64,000 nucleotides of DNA from the NCBI GenBank assembly GCA_013400155.1, contig VXBM01000022.1, forward strand, positions 775,361-839,360. The letters run 5' to 3'. Position 1 is the stretch's first letter. Each line of letters opens with the position of its first letter. Position numbers and translations under genes: made by a program. The stretch is from Helopsaltes ochotensis. Taxonomy: Eukaryota > Chordata > Aves > Passeriformes > Locustellidae. This document shows positions 12,600 through 25,000 of this stretch, one piece after another. The notes below the pieces were generated by a model. It was not told the DNA's origin and searched no databases. It saw only the letters and a program-made list of their open reading frames with translations.

Positions 12600-14200
12600 A
12601 AAATGTGAGGAAGTAATTTTATTGTTATTTTTACTGTGAAAGTTTAAACAAACCTTACACTTTATACAAAGCAGTTACAGACTTGAGAGTTTTGGCATTT
12701 GTAATCTGAACGAACAGCGGCTGACCTACTCAGATACTAAAAATAATATGCCCCTTAACTAAATTTAAAGCCAATAGAATATTGTATTAGGCTGGATTGT
12801 GTATAAAAGGCAGTAATATATCTCCATCCTCTGCAATATATTACCATAGATGTTATTTTAATAACATATATATTAAAAAACATGGTAAATTATTTACGTG
12901 GCATACTCTCAATGGTGCTTGATGTCATAATTATTGTAAATATTAATTGCTGTGTAAAAATGTAAGCAGGATGACTTTGTATTAGATGAAAAATGAAAAT
13001 AGTCTGTGTACGGGTAAATAGATAATCATACAAAAGTAATTGGGGTTTTAAAACCCCAATCTATTCTGCCAGCATGAGCTCGTTTGCATGTTAATCACAA
13101 GAGTGATTTCCTACTTCACAAGGAAGTCCACACTCTTTCATAACCACTTTTAATTGCATTTAAAATGTTGCAGGGTTGGGATATTAGAAATGGAGGCGTA
13201 TCAGTGTCAAATTAATAAAAAAATATTCCTGAAAATCTTTCTGGGCTACAGATTATAATATTATGGGCTTTTTTGTTAGAAAATACAAAATGTGTGTTAG
13301 GATATATTTTAAGTGAGGCATGTTAAATGATAAAAACAGATTAATTTGTCCATGTGTTGTTTATACAGAATTTCGATAAATGGAAACCTCTTTTTAGCTG
13401 GAAAGTATAGAATACATTTTTATTAGTAAATTGCTTTATACATTGACCAGTACTTTCGTTAATTTCTCATTAGTCAATAAAATAGTAAATTTGCAACAGT
13501 TAAAAATGTGTTTTTGTAATATAGCATAAGGCAGTGTGACATTAGAAAGCTGTATGTAAAATTCCTTTCAGTTATATACCATTTTACTTGTATTTATATT
13601 CGGACGAATCCAGTTAATGATTTTAATGAAAAATAGTTTTAATGCTTTCATATAAAGATATTTTCTAGTTATTTTGAAATCATATGCTAAACATAATAGA
13701 AGCCAAAAAAGCAATTACAGATCAGAATTCATATAATTTATGTATGCTGCATGCTGTCACTTGAGATATATCCTAGAATAAATTGTGGAAAAATTTATGT
13801 ATTTGTTATTATTTAGGGCTAACTATGCCTTTAGGTTTAGAGATAGGAATAAAAACAGTAGAAAGCTATTTAAGAGTTCTTTTTTCCGATTGTGTTTGGA
13901 GTGGTGCAGCAATAAATGGACAACATTTTAAATGATTTTGTGATATTCATATATGATTCAACAGCGTTTCCTCTGTAATCTGTAAAAGGCCAATGTCAAA
14001 GTAAAGACAAAATGACTTGTTCTCTGAAGACAGGAACGAAGAATTGTAGCTCTCTAATAAAATAGTGTTAAGTTCACAATGGTTACATTGTGATCAGTCT
14101 CAAAGATACAAAAACTAATTTTTAGTCAAGCTGTTAAAAATTATATATTTGAGAAGATGAAAAGTTTGAGGATTAAAGAAAAATCACTCACAATTTTAAA
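12600..14200. other. Repeat-free AT-rich segment, candidate conserved non-coding DNA
   Basis: There are no transposable-element traces and no long open frames. There are dense homeodomain-type TAATTA/ATTA cores, a MEF2-like ctaaaaataa near 12737, and a POU/octamer-like tttgcatgttaat at 13083-13095 close to the 22-bp palindrome at 13039-13060. This is the look of conserved non-coding elements near developmental genes, but AT-rich DNA produces such cores by chance. No conservation can be seen from one sequence. Confidence 0.25.
13039..13060. repeat. Perfect 22-bp palindrome
   Basis: The left half attggggtttt is followed directly by its exact reverse complement, with no spacer. Extension fails at the next base pair (a against c). 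It contains two CCCC/GGGG blocks, so it is not simply an AT-rich accident. It could form a cruciform or bind a dimeric protein. Confidence 0.9.
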
Positions 14201-17200
14201 GAGGGTATATTTGCTTTCATCACCAGGTGTTCTTTCTAATATAAATTACCAAGATGATGTTTCCATAACATAGCTTGGGGTGCTCTGGAGATTAAAACTA
14301 CCAAAACAGACCTATTAAATTTTTCATAGGGAGGGTCCACCAGGGATAATAAGCCAATATTCCTTGTCCCATATTCCAGATGTTTTATGTAATTCTGCAT
14401 CTTGCTAAACCTAAATTGTAGCTTTTCCAGAAAAAATGTACTATGGAGACTGAGATGAAAGGCAAGAACTGTTGAAATGTTAATTTTACTATCTGCTGTT
14501 GAGGTCTGTTACCTTTTTTGTATTTTTTTCATACTCCCAGTAGCTCAGTTCTGTTTTATGAATGTTGTGGTATTTCAGTTGTTTGAAGTTTTGAAACTTG
14601 GAGCATGACTTTGACTTGGCAAAACACAATGCCACATGGTGTGTGACACGCTGATGGATAGTCTTTGATCCATATGATTCACAATCTTTCTACTTTTAAC
14701 TTGATTCAGGGTGAGAAAAATTAAATTTAACAGTAAAAAAAGTTTTAGCAGTAATCCTTTTAACATAAACACAGAAAAATTGTAAATAAAATAGCTCTAT
14801 TTAGTAATTATCAAGTACTAATGTAATAAACAAAAATATATTTTGTTGATTTTTTTTCCATATAAACTGTAGACGTTTAAAAACAATATTGGGGTTATTG
14901 CACAGCGATGGAATATTTCTGCATTGATCTGAAGCAGTTAACGCTTTAAAATAAAGTGCTGCTGTGCTTCACAGATCAGTTGGCAAATGTGATGAAATAA
15001 ATACCCTAGGCCCTTCTTCTGATTCCCATCCTCAGTCTCCTGTTGTACTCTGCTGATAGCTGACCAGCAGGAAAGTTCATGGACTGATTCCTGCTCTAGT
15101 TTGGAACAGACATGGGTCTGGTCTAAGTAAGCTGATGTCTGATTGGTTTTTTTGATCCAACATGAGATACAGGTGGTAGATGGGAATTACACAAGAGGAA
15201 AGAGTCAATGCATTGTGAAAGGCAAGTCTTTTGCCTCCCATTCAGGTGGGCTGTTCTAGGAACAGCAAGAGACACCTGGCTGCTGGCTGGCCCATAGTTT
15301 TTTTCCACTGATTGACAATTTTTAACGTAGTTGTTCAGATGCATTGTTCTGTGATAGATGTTTCTCACTGCACGACTTCTTACATTGAGTTTTCTAAAAC
15401 TGTTTCTTTTATACCATATAATTTATTACACTTCAACTTCGGAAAATAAGACTTGTATGCAGGCTTGTGCTATTAAAGGCTAATGCCCTGATATAAATAT
15501 TTAATGAATGCTTATCATTTTCTAACATTTGATGTTCCTGATCCTTAGCAAATACCAGTTTTCTCTTTATCTAAATTTTTCAATTTTAATTTTTTTAATT
15601 TGTTGGATTTCCCTTCAGCTTTTTCAAGAAGATTGAAAAATAAATAAGCAGATCAATACCGTATACCAAAGAAATACAGAAGTTACAGGAGGGAGACTAT
15701 TTGCTAAAATTTTAGAATTTGTTTCAATTAATGTAACAATTTAATTTGCTTTCCTTTGGAAAACAAAGGTTTTGTTTTAAAAAATCCACAATATTTTCAT
15801 CCATTTAACTTTAAACTTCCTATTCCAGTTCCAACCCTTTTAGAAAAAATATAGGGAGAGTTGTGATTATCCTCCTGAGTCTAAAATAAGAAACCAGGTA
15901 ACTTCATTCTCTCTTCCATATGTTTTTGGGAGAGAAATATGGGGAAATTTCTTTCTAGCCTATTTCTAAATCATAAAGAAGGAAAGAAGTGTGAAACATA
16001 GACTCTTTTATGTGGGTATTTTTCACCTGTGGGGAGGAAATTTGAGAAAAGGTTCAGTCTATTCCTGAAGAGATTTCCTCCTTTGCCATATATGGCTACA
16101 CTGCCTTAAGGACATAAGGTAGGTGAGACTGTTTGGAGAACTGCATCAGTTCTAATATAAACACCAAACCTTTCTAAACTCATCATTTTGGCCATGATCA
16201 AGTGTATTTAACAAGTCTTTGTAAAAACATTTTTTTTAAGATGATTTCAGTAATATAATTGTTTTAATGGTTCTGTAACTTTAGAGCAAACCAGGTCTTC
16301 CTGTGAAAAATACAGGCACTTCAATTTTTTTTCTTGTTACTACTTGGCAAACTATTAAATCTCTGAAAATGAAATGTACTTGATTTTATTCTTGCTCTTA
16401 CATGCAAAATTAAGATTGCTATTCTTTTACACACTCAAGATTTTTTTCTTTGTATTTTATTTTCTTCTTTTGCAATAGTTTAAGTATTAAGGCTTAAAAG
16501 TGGGGCAAAATGATCCTTTTATCTTTTAAACATGTACAGTCAGTGATTGTAACCATTTTCCCTAATCTGTTTCCATAGTTTGTTTCTACTTTTTCCTAGA
16601 GGCAGTATGGTGTGATTGTTCTGCCACAGTTCATATTAGGTATTATGAATTTTGCACAGTTTTCAGAAAAAGTCCTTTAATGTCTACTATTAATAAAAGC
16701 AGCAGAGTTCCCCAGTATGAGTAGAAGTTTTATAAGTGTCTGGCAAAATAATGGAGAGCATTTGAGTTGGATGGCTTATAGCTGACGATTTTCAGTTAGG
16801 ACCAATGTCTTCTAGATTATGCATGAAAAGAATCCTCCCAAACATGTTATGTCTACACTTGATACTAATACCTTTTCTACTTTATTTTAAAGTGGATCTG
16901 TGCTGTTCACTGTGGTGAAGACTTCAGCATCTAAATTTGCAGACTGAATTTTATTTAGGAAGGAAAATATTTCAGAGTTCTTGCATTCCTTACAAAAAGC
17001 CCAAACTCTTGGGCTTTCAGTAAAGATCTATATGGGAGAAGTAGCATAGTGTGAAGATTAAACCTGTAAACATGCTTTAGGTATTTGGAGTGACTTGTGC
17101 CTGTTTAGAAGTAGGACAGCCCATGGCTGAGCAGTCTGACATGGCGTGTTCTGCATGGAGCTCAGAGTCCAGGTCTCTCTCAGCCAGGGCCTGTTTTTAT

Positions 17201-20200
17201 TTTAAGTACTTAAAATACTTAAACCCCCAAGAGAAAGTGGCACAGTATCTTCTGTCCTTATCTCTACACTCTGTATTCCTTCAGAGCTGTATTGACTGCC
17301 CAAACAGAGAGGCCTCCACTTTTTCTGTGTGCTGGGCCAGTCCCTGCTTTGTGCAGACTCTGCTGTGCCTAAGCATTGCCTGGGACGCTGCTTTTTGGCA
17401 CTGGCCAGGGTTAAATGGTAATGAGCAGTTGCAGTAGGATGCTTGAGCCAGTGCTGCTTTATAATAAAACTCTAGCTTTTGAATCCGATAATGCTCCACG
17501 GTGGCTTCCATCAGGGTTTAAATGTTTTTGGGGAATTGTTGGCTTAGAGTGCCTGAAACAATGTGGCCCTTGTCTTGCAGCATGTGGAATTCATGAAGAA
17601 AGATGCTGCAGGCTTCAGGTTTACAGCAACAATGATGACATGGATGACAGCTCCCTGGTATCAACATGGTTGTTTCTTTGATTGTGTCTAAACTATTTTA
17701 TGTTTGAAAGCACCGGTTACCTTCTTGGCTTCTTCTAGAAGAAAGCCTAGAAATTAATTAAATATACATGAAATATGATGGCCAGAGGAAGGAGAGTACC
17801 AATTCCTTTCTCAGGTGACTGTCTTTTGATTTTCATTATGCTAGTTCCATTTATTTATTTATTTTTCTATATTGTTTTGTATGCTGAAATTTAAGGAAGG
17901 GTCAGGTACAAAAAACTAAGAAGTATAAGCTTGAGTTTTAAGGGAAGAAATTTTGAGGAATGTAAGAGAGAATTGGTCCAAATGTCTGACAAGATAGGAC
18001 GGAGTTCTTTTTGTTAAACCTACTGAAATTTGTCCAAGGGTGCTGATGTTGCAGCTGCTGCTACTTCTACAGATTTTTCTAACCACCTAGCCCATATCTG
18101 GGTTCCCCCTGCATGTGTTTTTTGGTTTTTTTTCCTACTAAATATCTTCTAAGGGACCTCTCCTCTTTAATTGTGATGGGAGGAGAGATGTGGAGGTTGG
18201 ATTCCCCTGATTTGACTCCCTTTGCTTCATGCTTGAAGAGCCCCTGCTCGTGAAGAGGTGGTGCCGCCTCTCCCACAGCTCGTGTTGCCTTGCAGCTCAG
18301 AACACTCTTTTTGGGGTGGGCTGGAAGCAGAGGCACCTGAGGAAGCTACAAATGTTGTGGTATATACCAAGTTCAGTTCCTGCCAAACTGTTTCATTGAC
18401 TTTAACTAATGTGATTCTTACTTTTAGGAATTATTTTTGTCTACATGTATAATTTAGTATGATCTTCTATCAATGAAACAAGGATCATACATATTCATTT
18501 CCGCTTTGAAACTGTGAGTGTCTGGCTTTAGTTCATGGGTGTTGCAAAGATCCAAGGGTGAAAAAAATCAAGTTGTCTCATTGGCCTGGAGTATTTTCAT
18601 ATTCTTCCAAGCTTTTTGCACAGTTCTCCTGTTCTGTGCAAGATAGATGTAGTTATCAGGGCTCCTTTTACTGCTGTTACTAAAGAAGAATTTAAGTAGG
18701 TGTGATTGCTAGCTATTGGTTCTTACAAAGACTTAAATAGTCACTCATTGCCAATTGGTTTTCTGTTGTTTACTTTAGATTGAACATTTCTGGTCAGATC
18801 CTGAGTTTGCATATTTCCTGATACTTCGTATGAACAGCCAATGTTTTGCTGTCCTGCTTTTTACTGTGTCTTTCTTCTGGTCATTGGTTTACTGTTCATT
18901 TCTTGTGCTGTGGTCATTGGAATAGAAATCCAAGCAGCAGCTTTGATTCTCATGGGTTCTCTTGCACCATGTGCTGTAGAAAAGCAACGAAATTCACATC
19001 TTCCTTTAAGATTTACAGTCCTTTGGAATTCCAGCTACCCCACAGCTTTACAATATTCCAGGGCTCCAGCTAGGTATGAGTGATACCTTAACAAACGTTT
19101 GCAGGTACAGGAGACCTCCTTTTCATGATGATGGCACTTCTGTATGTTTATGTGCTGCTGTTTATGTGTGTCCGCCATGTCATAATATTTTGTTCCTTTT
19201 CATATCCAATTTACTATCCAGGAACACACTTAGGGATGTTGTGAGGGCCGTTCCTTCCCATTGAATTTGAGAGTTTTATTTTTTCATCTAGTTGGAAAAG
19301 TTTATATTGTGCAGCTAAACTGATGTTTTTTAGTCTTCTTTAAGGTCTTACTGTAAAACTGTAATTTCCATGTTTACATTGTCAGTTTTCAGCATTTTTC
19401 CAGTTTATTACAAATGGCCTATTTTGGTCTTGGTATTCACATTAATCTTTAGATCCTTAAGTATCTATAACTTCAGAATATTTAAGACAAGACTATTAAT
19501 AACAGAATAATAATAATAAGGTAATATTGCTGTATAGTAGGAGCATAATCATGTACCTAATTTTTCTACATTTTTCAAGTTCAATCATTCCTTCGACAGT
19601 CTTGTTTTCTTTATGAAGTAGAGAATATGAAAGATTCTCTGGAATTTTTTACTCTTGGAATATAAATTTGTGTTGTGCATAAGACATGGTATTTTGTGGT
19701 GATATTTTTTTCTGTTGCCCAGAAGATATTTGGGTAAGTGAAGATACCCTGTGAATATAATACCTTCAGTTTCAGTGATATATTCCAGTAAGATTTTTGG
19801 TTATCCTATCTGGTCTTCCAACCTTCATTTTCAAATAATTCTTTTTCCTTACTCAGAAGAGATCATTGCTGCAAAATTTTACTATGCCTACTCCTTCTTT
19901 TATTATGTATGTGTCAATTTTCAGATTTTTTGCAATGTAAATATGATACTTATAGAGGGTAATGTAACAGGCTGCATCTCCTCCTGTGCTTTATGAAACA
20001 GAAGGGTGCAATTCAGTCAGCAATTTTCTGATCAGATGTCAAATTCCTGGTGACCAGATGCCCCCAATGGCTTTAACATGCGTATGAATGGTAGCTGGGG
20101 CATGGTGTGTTCCTAGATTCACCATAAAACTGTTGGGTCCTTGTCTTTAAAGAGAATGGTGACTCTATGATGGAGCTGCTTTTGGGATGGGATTGGAGGA

Positions 20201-20922
20201 GGCTGTAATATGCAATCCCATTTTGAACAGAAGGGCAGTTATTTTACTTCAACTAAAGCCATTGCTTACAGATTTTCTTCTTCTGGCTGGCAGTCTGGGT
20301 TAAGATAGTCTCCTGGTAATTAGGGTGACTAGTGAAGATTTAAACGGCTGCTCTATCTGTAGCTATTTTGTAAATAACGTCAGTGCTGAGGAAGGGAGTG
20401 CTTTTTCTCATCTGAGTGTCTCTAGGCTCCATCTGCAGTCATTGGAAGTTATGTGATAGTGAAGAACTTTCTGTTTATCACATACTTTTAACCTTCCTTT
20501 TCAGAATCTGAATAGAGGAATACTCTGCGAGTTCAATATATAAGAAATGTTTTCAGGTTAGCTGAGTTGTCTTTTAAACAATTCCAATTTATGGTCAACA
20601 GTAGAACTGGTCACGGTGTTCTGCAACGGTTATGTTACCTTGGGATTTAAAAAAGCATAACCTTCCTTTTCTCATTCTTTATGTTGTCAAGGGTCTTCGC
20701 CCATTTGACTAGTGTGCCATGGGACTTAACTATGCATCGTAACTCCATGTCTGTACTTTTTCTGAGACACCATATTTCATCCTCTGAATATGGACTTTTT
20801 CCTTTGTAGCTGGAAGTGCAGCACTACACATGTGGTGGTATGAAAAGTATTCCTTTTCAGTAAAATATTTTCAGAGATTCAGATAATTTCATTCTAGTAG
20901 CTGGCTCTCCTCATTATCATTT
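14201..20922. other. Unique DNA without supported genes
   Basis: No transposable element is recognised. 17.0-17.7 kb and 18.1-18.4 kb are somewhat richer in G+C than their surroundings and carry overlapping open frames on both strands (17090-17437 plus; 17281-17511 minus; 18079-18336 minus). None has a recognisable domain or a clear exon boundary. A short (TAA)n tract lies near 19499-19520. A 20-bp palindrome is listed separately. Confidence 0.45.
17198..17217. repeat. Perfect 20-bp AT-rich palindrome
   Basis: Centred on GTAC: tattttaagt followed by its exact complement. Because 18 of its 20 bases are A or T, chance is a more likely origin than for the palindrome at 13039-13060. Confidence 0.85.
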
Positions 20923-21200
20923 GCTGTGTTGTCAGCAAACGTCATCAGTAATGAATTTGCAATTTCCTGAAGGTCATTGATAAGAGTGAAACAGTATGGG
21001 ACCAGTAACCTATCACGGCAGATTGCTCTTACAAATGCCCTTAATATCATTCCCTGTTTGCAATTACATTCTGAGACTTACATTCTGATTTGTCTGTTTC
21101 TAATCCATTCTAATCCATAACATATTTTTGATGTTAATTTTGTATCATTCCTGCTTTGAAGTCCTGAAGTGGTGCTCAGCAAGCTAACATGCAGAAAGTA
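20923..21200 (-). mobile_element. Ancient CR1-clade LINE fragment, reverse-transcriptase region
   Basis: On the minus strand this follows the CR1 reverse-transcriptase coding region in order. First comes a decayed 'ERYKI...WIKNWL...RSQNV' block, still visible as RNDTKLTSKICYGLEWIRNRQ. Further on is a degraded '...FINDLE...' block, and then FADNTAN where CR1 has its catalytic FADD motif. The second Asp of that motif is Asn, and stop codons and frame breaks occur throughout. On the plus strand the best-kept pieces are 'tccctgtttgcaattacatt' and 'gtcattgataagagtgaaac'. This is a dead fragment, far older than the CR1 tail at 21815. It resembles CR1 subfamilies shared with turtles and crocodilians. 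Its ends are approximate. Confidence 0.8.
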
Positions 21201-21814
21201 TTTTTCACTGAAGTGGGATGGTTTGCTTAAAACCAGGTGTAAAAGTAAAAGGTGGCCATAGATTACAGGTCTGAATATTTTGTTTGAACACACAGTGATG
21301 ATTTTTTATTAATACAAGCAAAGTTACTCTAAAAACTTCTAACTCCTATATTTAAGAACCATAATGCTGTATTGATATAAAATTTTAAAAAGCATGAAGA
21401 CAGTCTGTATATCAAGAAATTTTCTGATTTTCCTTTATATAATTTTCTAAATTAAGAGGAACATTTTTTCTAGCTTGAAGTTACTTGTAGAATAATTTGA
21501 TTTGAGAAGACCTGTTATTTGAAAATTTTAAATAAACTTGGCATATTTACTATGCAACTCCAAAAATCAAAAGTCGGTGAAAGCGTTGTGCTCACAGTGT
21601 AAAATACAGTGTGCAATTTCTTATGAGGAACTTCAAGTGAGAGGTATTGGAGAACCACTGTCTGTCTGTCATTGTCAGTGTCATTACACTGAACTGTAAG
21701 TTCACAGTAAATTCCAGTTTCTGTAGTTTTCTTTTTTTATTATTACTTTCATTACTATTAATATGATTTTATAATATTTACTTATTAATTAATATATAAT
21801 CTATAAAAATAATA

Positions 21815-21880
21815 GTTCAGGAGTTGGACTGCATGATCCTTATTGGTTCCTTTCCAACTTGATAAGTTCTGTGATTCTAT
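21815..21880 (+). mobile_element. CR1 LINE 3'-tail fragment
   Basis: gagttggactgcatgatcct, then ggttcctttccaactt, then a terminal 'ttctgtgattctat' repeat: the sense-strand 3' end of the CR1 subfamily whose tail is also used by the tRNA-Ile SINE found at 47208-47352. It could therefore be the last ~65 bases of either a CR1 or such a SINE. No tRNA-like head is present upstream, where the sequence is simple AT-rich DNA. Confidence 0.85.
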
Positions 21881-21903
21881 TGCTTTGTAACATAGCTGGA
21901 TTT

Positions 21904-22002
21904 AGGGTTTTTTGGTGGTTTGGTGGTAGGGATTTCTGGGGGTATTTTGGTTGGTTGGTTGGGTTTTTTGGTGGTATGTGGGTTTGGTTGGATTTTATTT
22001 TT
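21904..22002. repeat. G/T-rich low-complexity tract with (GGTT)n
   Basis: About 100 bases almost without C, containing ggtggtttggtggta, three to four GGTT units and several GGG runs. It lies just downstream of the CR1 tail. Confidence 0.8.
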
Positions 22003-25000
22003 TAAGAATAGTTTTTAACTATGGAAACTTGTGGCAAAATACATGACTGGAAAATGTGCAGAATTTTGTCTCTTGGTATATGTGGTATTTATGACTCCTG
22101 GTAGGGTGTTGCATCAGTACTTCTATAGGATTAATAAGAAAGCTGCTCTATTCTTAACTCATATTTAATTCTCTGTATTGAGCTATGGATTATTTCAACT
22201 TCGTGTAGTGTTTCAAGTGTAAGCTAGAGTTTATTGCCAGGTGGCAGGAATGAGGCATATAAACATTTTATAGACAACAGATGCAGATAAATGGAGGAAT
22301 TTATCTTGTGCACAGTATACTTGTTTGGCTGAGAGATACAGCTCTTAATAATTCCTCTATGCTGACTGATATTGGACAATTAAAAGCGTATAAATTACTA
22401 CAAGAGTAATTACTGCAAAGAGAGAGCGATCATAGCTTTCTGTGCATAAAAGCTGCTTCTCAAAAGTGTTGTAGTGAATATAATTCTTCTACATTGTAGA
22501 AGAAAAGCATTGAAGAATGATGATTAGCAGGAGAAAACCTCTCAGGTCTTCTGGTCCCCAGTCGCTAAATTACGGCTAGTCCTTTTTATTTATCTTTATG
22601 TTAAAGGGTTATCCAAATTGCATGAGATTTTCAGAATTCTGTTTTGTTAGAAGCTAAATAAATGTGTAATAGATATGCAAATACAGTTGGCCATTGTTAC
22701 AAATATATCCTCATTGGCTGTTGAAGTTAAGATAGAAGCTGTAATCTGTTTTGCTTAGATATACTTTCCCCCAGGATAAAACAAATCTGCTATAGTCCTT
22801 AGATTTATAAAATAGTTGTGCAGAGTCTGATACTTAGCTCAGTCACAGCTATCATATTCAGACCATCAAAGTCCACGGAGTTGTATCAGAGTCTGTGAGA
22901 AGAGAAGCAAGTCTATAAAGTACCTTGGCTGTCTTGTCTGGTGTTTATTCCTACCACTGAGGCTTTTCTTAGTTAAAGAAAGCTTTTAGATTGAGGAAAA
23001 CAGGTGGGTATCATTTCAGAAAGAGAGAAGTGAAATTATTTATTCTGATAAATTTTACTGGAATAAAATGTCATGATATACATTACAAAGTTGTGGTCAT
23101 TCTTTAAATGAATAGTACTAGTAATAGCATTTAAAAAAATCTACCTAAGTATACCTTCTCTGTGTAAGTGGGCTTAATATATTTTTGCAACTAGATTGCT
23201 TCACTGTTTTGGTTTTTTTTCAGATTTCTGTAAAAACAAACTGAAGTGAAATTCGATAAACCTCAGCCCTGAAATTATTTTTAAACAAAGTTTTGCTGGT
23301 GACAGCTTGTTTTCTTAAGTAAACAGATTCCATATGTGGCATTAAGTAAATAATTTTGTGATTTGATAGTGGTGTGTTAGGGTGAGACATCCTGTAATGT
23401 AGCTGTGTCTGAAGTTATTTACTGCTTTTCCTCTGCCAAATTGTGATTGTTTAGTCTGCTAACACTTGTACTGAAGTTTTTTCTGGGTAGTGGTTAGCAG
23501 TTGTTTTCAAAGCAAATGTTAAATCTAAGAAGACATTCCTTTAGAAAAATCCTGTTCTGGCAGAGGAACTTGATTTGTGTTCTTGTTCAGTGTTCCTTTA
23601 CTGTTTTTAGTATGGCTGTTGAAATCTATACCTTCTATGATCTCATTGTACTGCCTGCATTTCATTAATGAGTGACTCTGTTTAGGGCTTTGGGAGTGAA
23701 ATATTTTTCATATGACACTACCCACTATGAATGCAGTGCACCAGCTGCAAAAACCACGGACCATCTGATTTTGTGGTTTCTGAGGGTGTAAAAAGTTCAC
23801 TTGCTTATACTAGAGCTTATATCAGTATATTATACCATATGGAAATGGAACTACTGTAGATGTGGAAGGAAAAGGAGAAAACCAATTCTTTAGCCATGGT
23901 TTAAATGAAGATGAAAAATACATATCTTGCAGCATTAAAATGTTTTGCATAGTAGAATAAGGTGAATTAAATTTTTGCCACAAAATAGTATTTTTAAAGA
24001 AAGATGACGTGTAAACGGCATCATCGAGACAATGTTATTGATACTTAAATGTATTTACTTTTCTCTGTCGATATATTTTGTTTAATTTCCTTGTCTAGAA
24101 GAGGGAAAGCAGTCTGTTAGAGCCTAGGTGGGCATTATCCTAATTATCCAGTGTGTAAGCTAAAAATACTTTAAGAAATACTATTTCAGCCATAACTTGG
24201 GAAGTTTTAAACTAGTTTGGAATTTACCAAGTTCAAATGTAACAATCATTTCAGTTGTCACTGTTGGGGGGTTCTTCCTTCAGTAGAATTCAAGTATAAG
24301 CAACTACCTATGAATCTGTGGAGTAATATGTTCGACATGTTTGCAAATATTTAAAGTTGCTTGTTTAAAGGGCCAGCTAAAATAAATCAAATGAAGTTTG
24401 AAGGGGTTTACCAGTCTTAAATTCTTTGGAAATTTTTCTGGGTGTTCTTTAATATAGTGAAGTTTATCCTCAGTACAACAGGTTGCAAAAATAAATTCTT
24501 TGTTTTTTCGTAAAGCCGTAACAAGAATGAACACCAGTATTTCTGTTAGGAGCTGATCGGGTGGAAGTGAATATGTAACTATTTCATATTACAGATGAGG
24601 TTTGTGTAGTTGTTTCTTTCAGACTAACTGGAGTTGTGTGTCTTTTCTGTGACAGCTATGCCTCAGATTTCATAAGGGGTGAAGTTAAGAGGCATTTGAG
24701 TATTTCTAATGCAAAAGCACCAATCTGTATTCTTACACGCACAATGTCTGAGCAATTTTGAGATGCATTTTGGACTCTGAAAGCAACACAGAGGCCAGCA
24801 CTCTCAGCAAACTGCAACCTGTTGATGACAAGCACACAGCCTTCCCCAGTAGCTCCTGTTTGGTTCATTCAGTCAAGTATCACAGTAAATGCCATGATTT
24901 ATATCTTGAAATAGAGAATACTAAATAAAAATTCCATATAGCAAAAATAATAGCAACCAGCACATAACCAAGTCTTAACAGGAGTTTTATTTGAACAGAT

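Noticed and set aside
24656..24868. Minus-strand 70-codon frame with protein-like composition
   Set aside because: No exon boundary or family could be recognised. An old repeat or chance is as likely.
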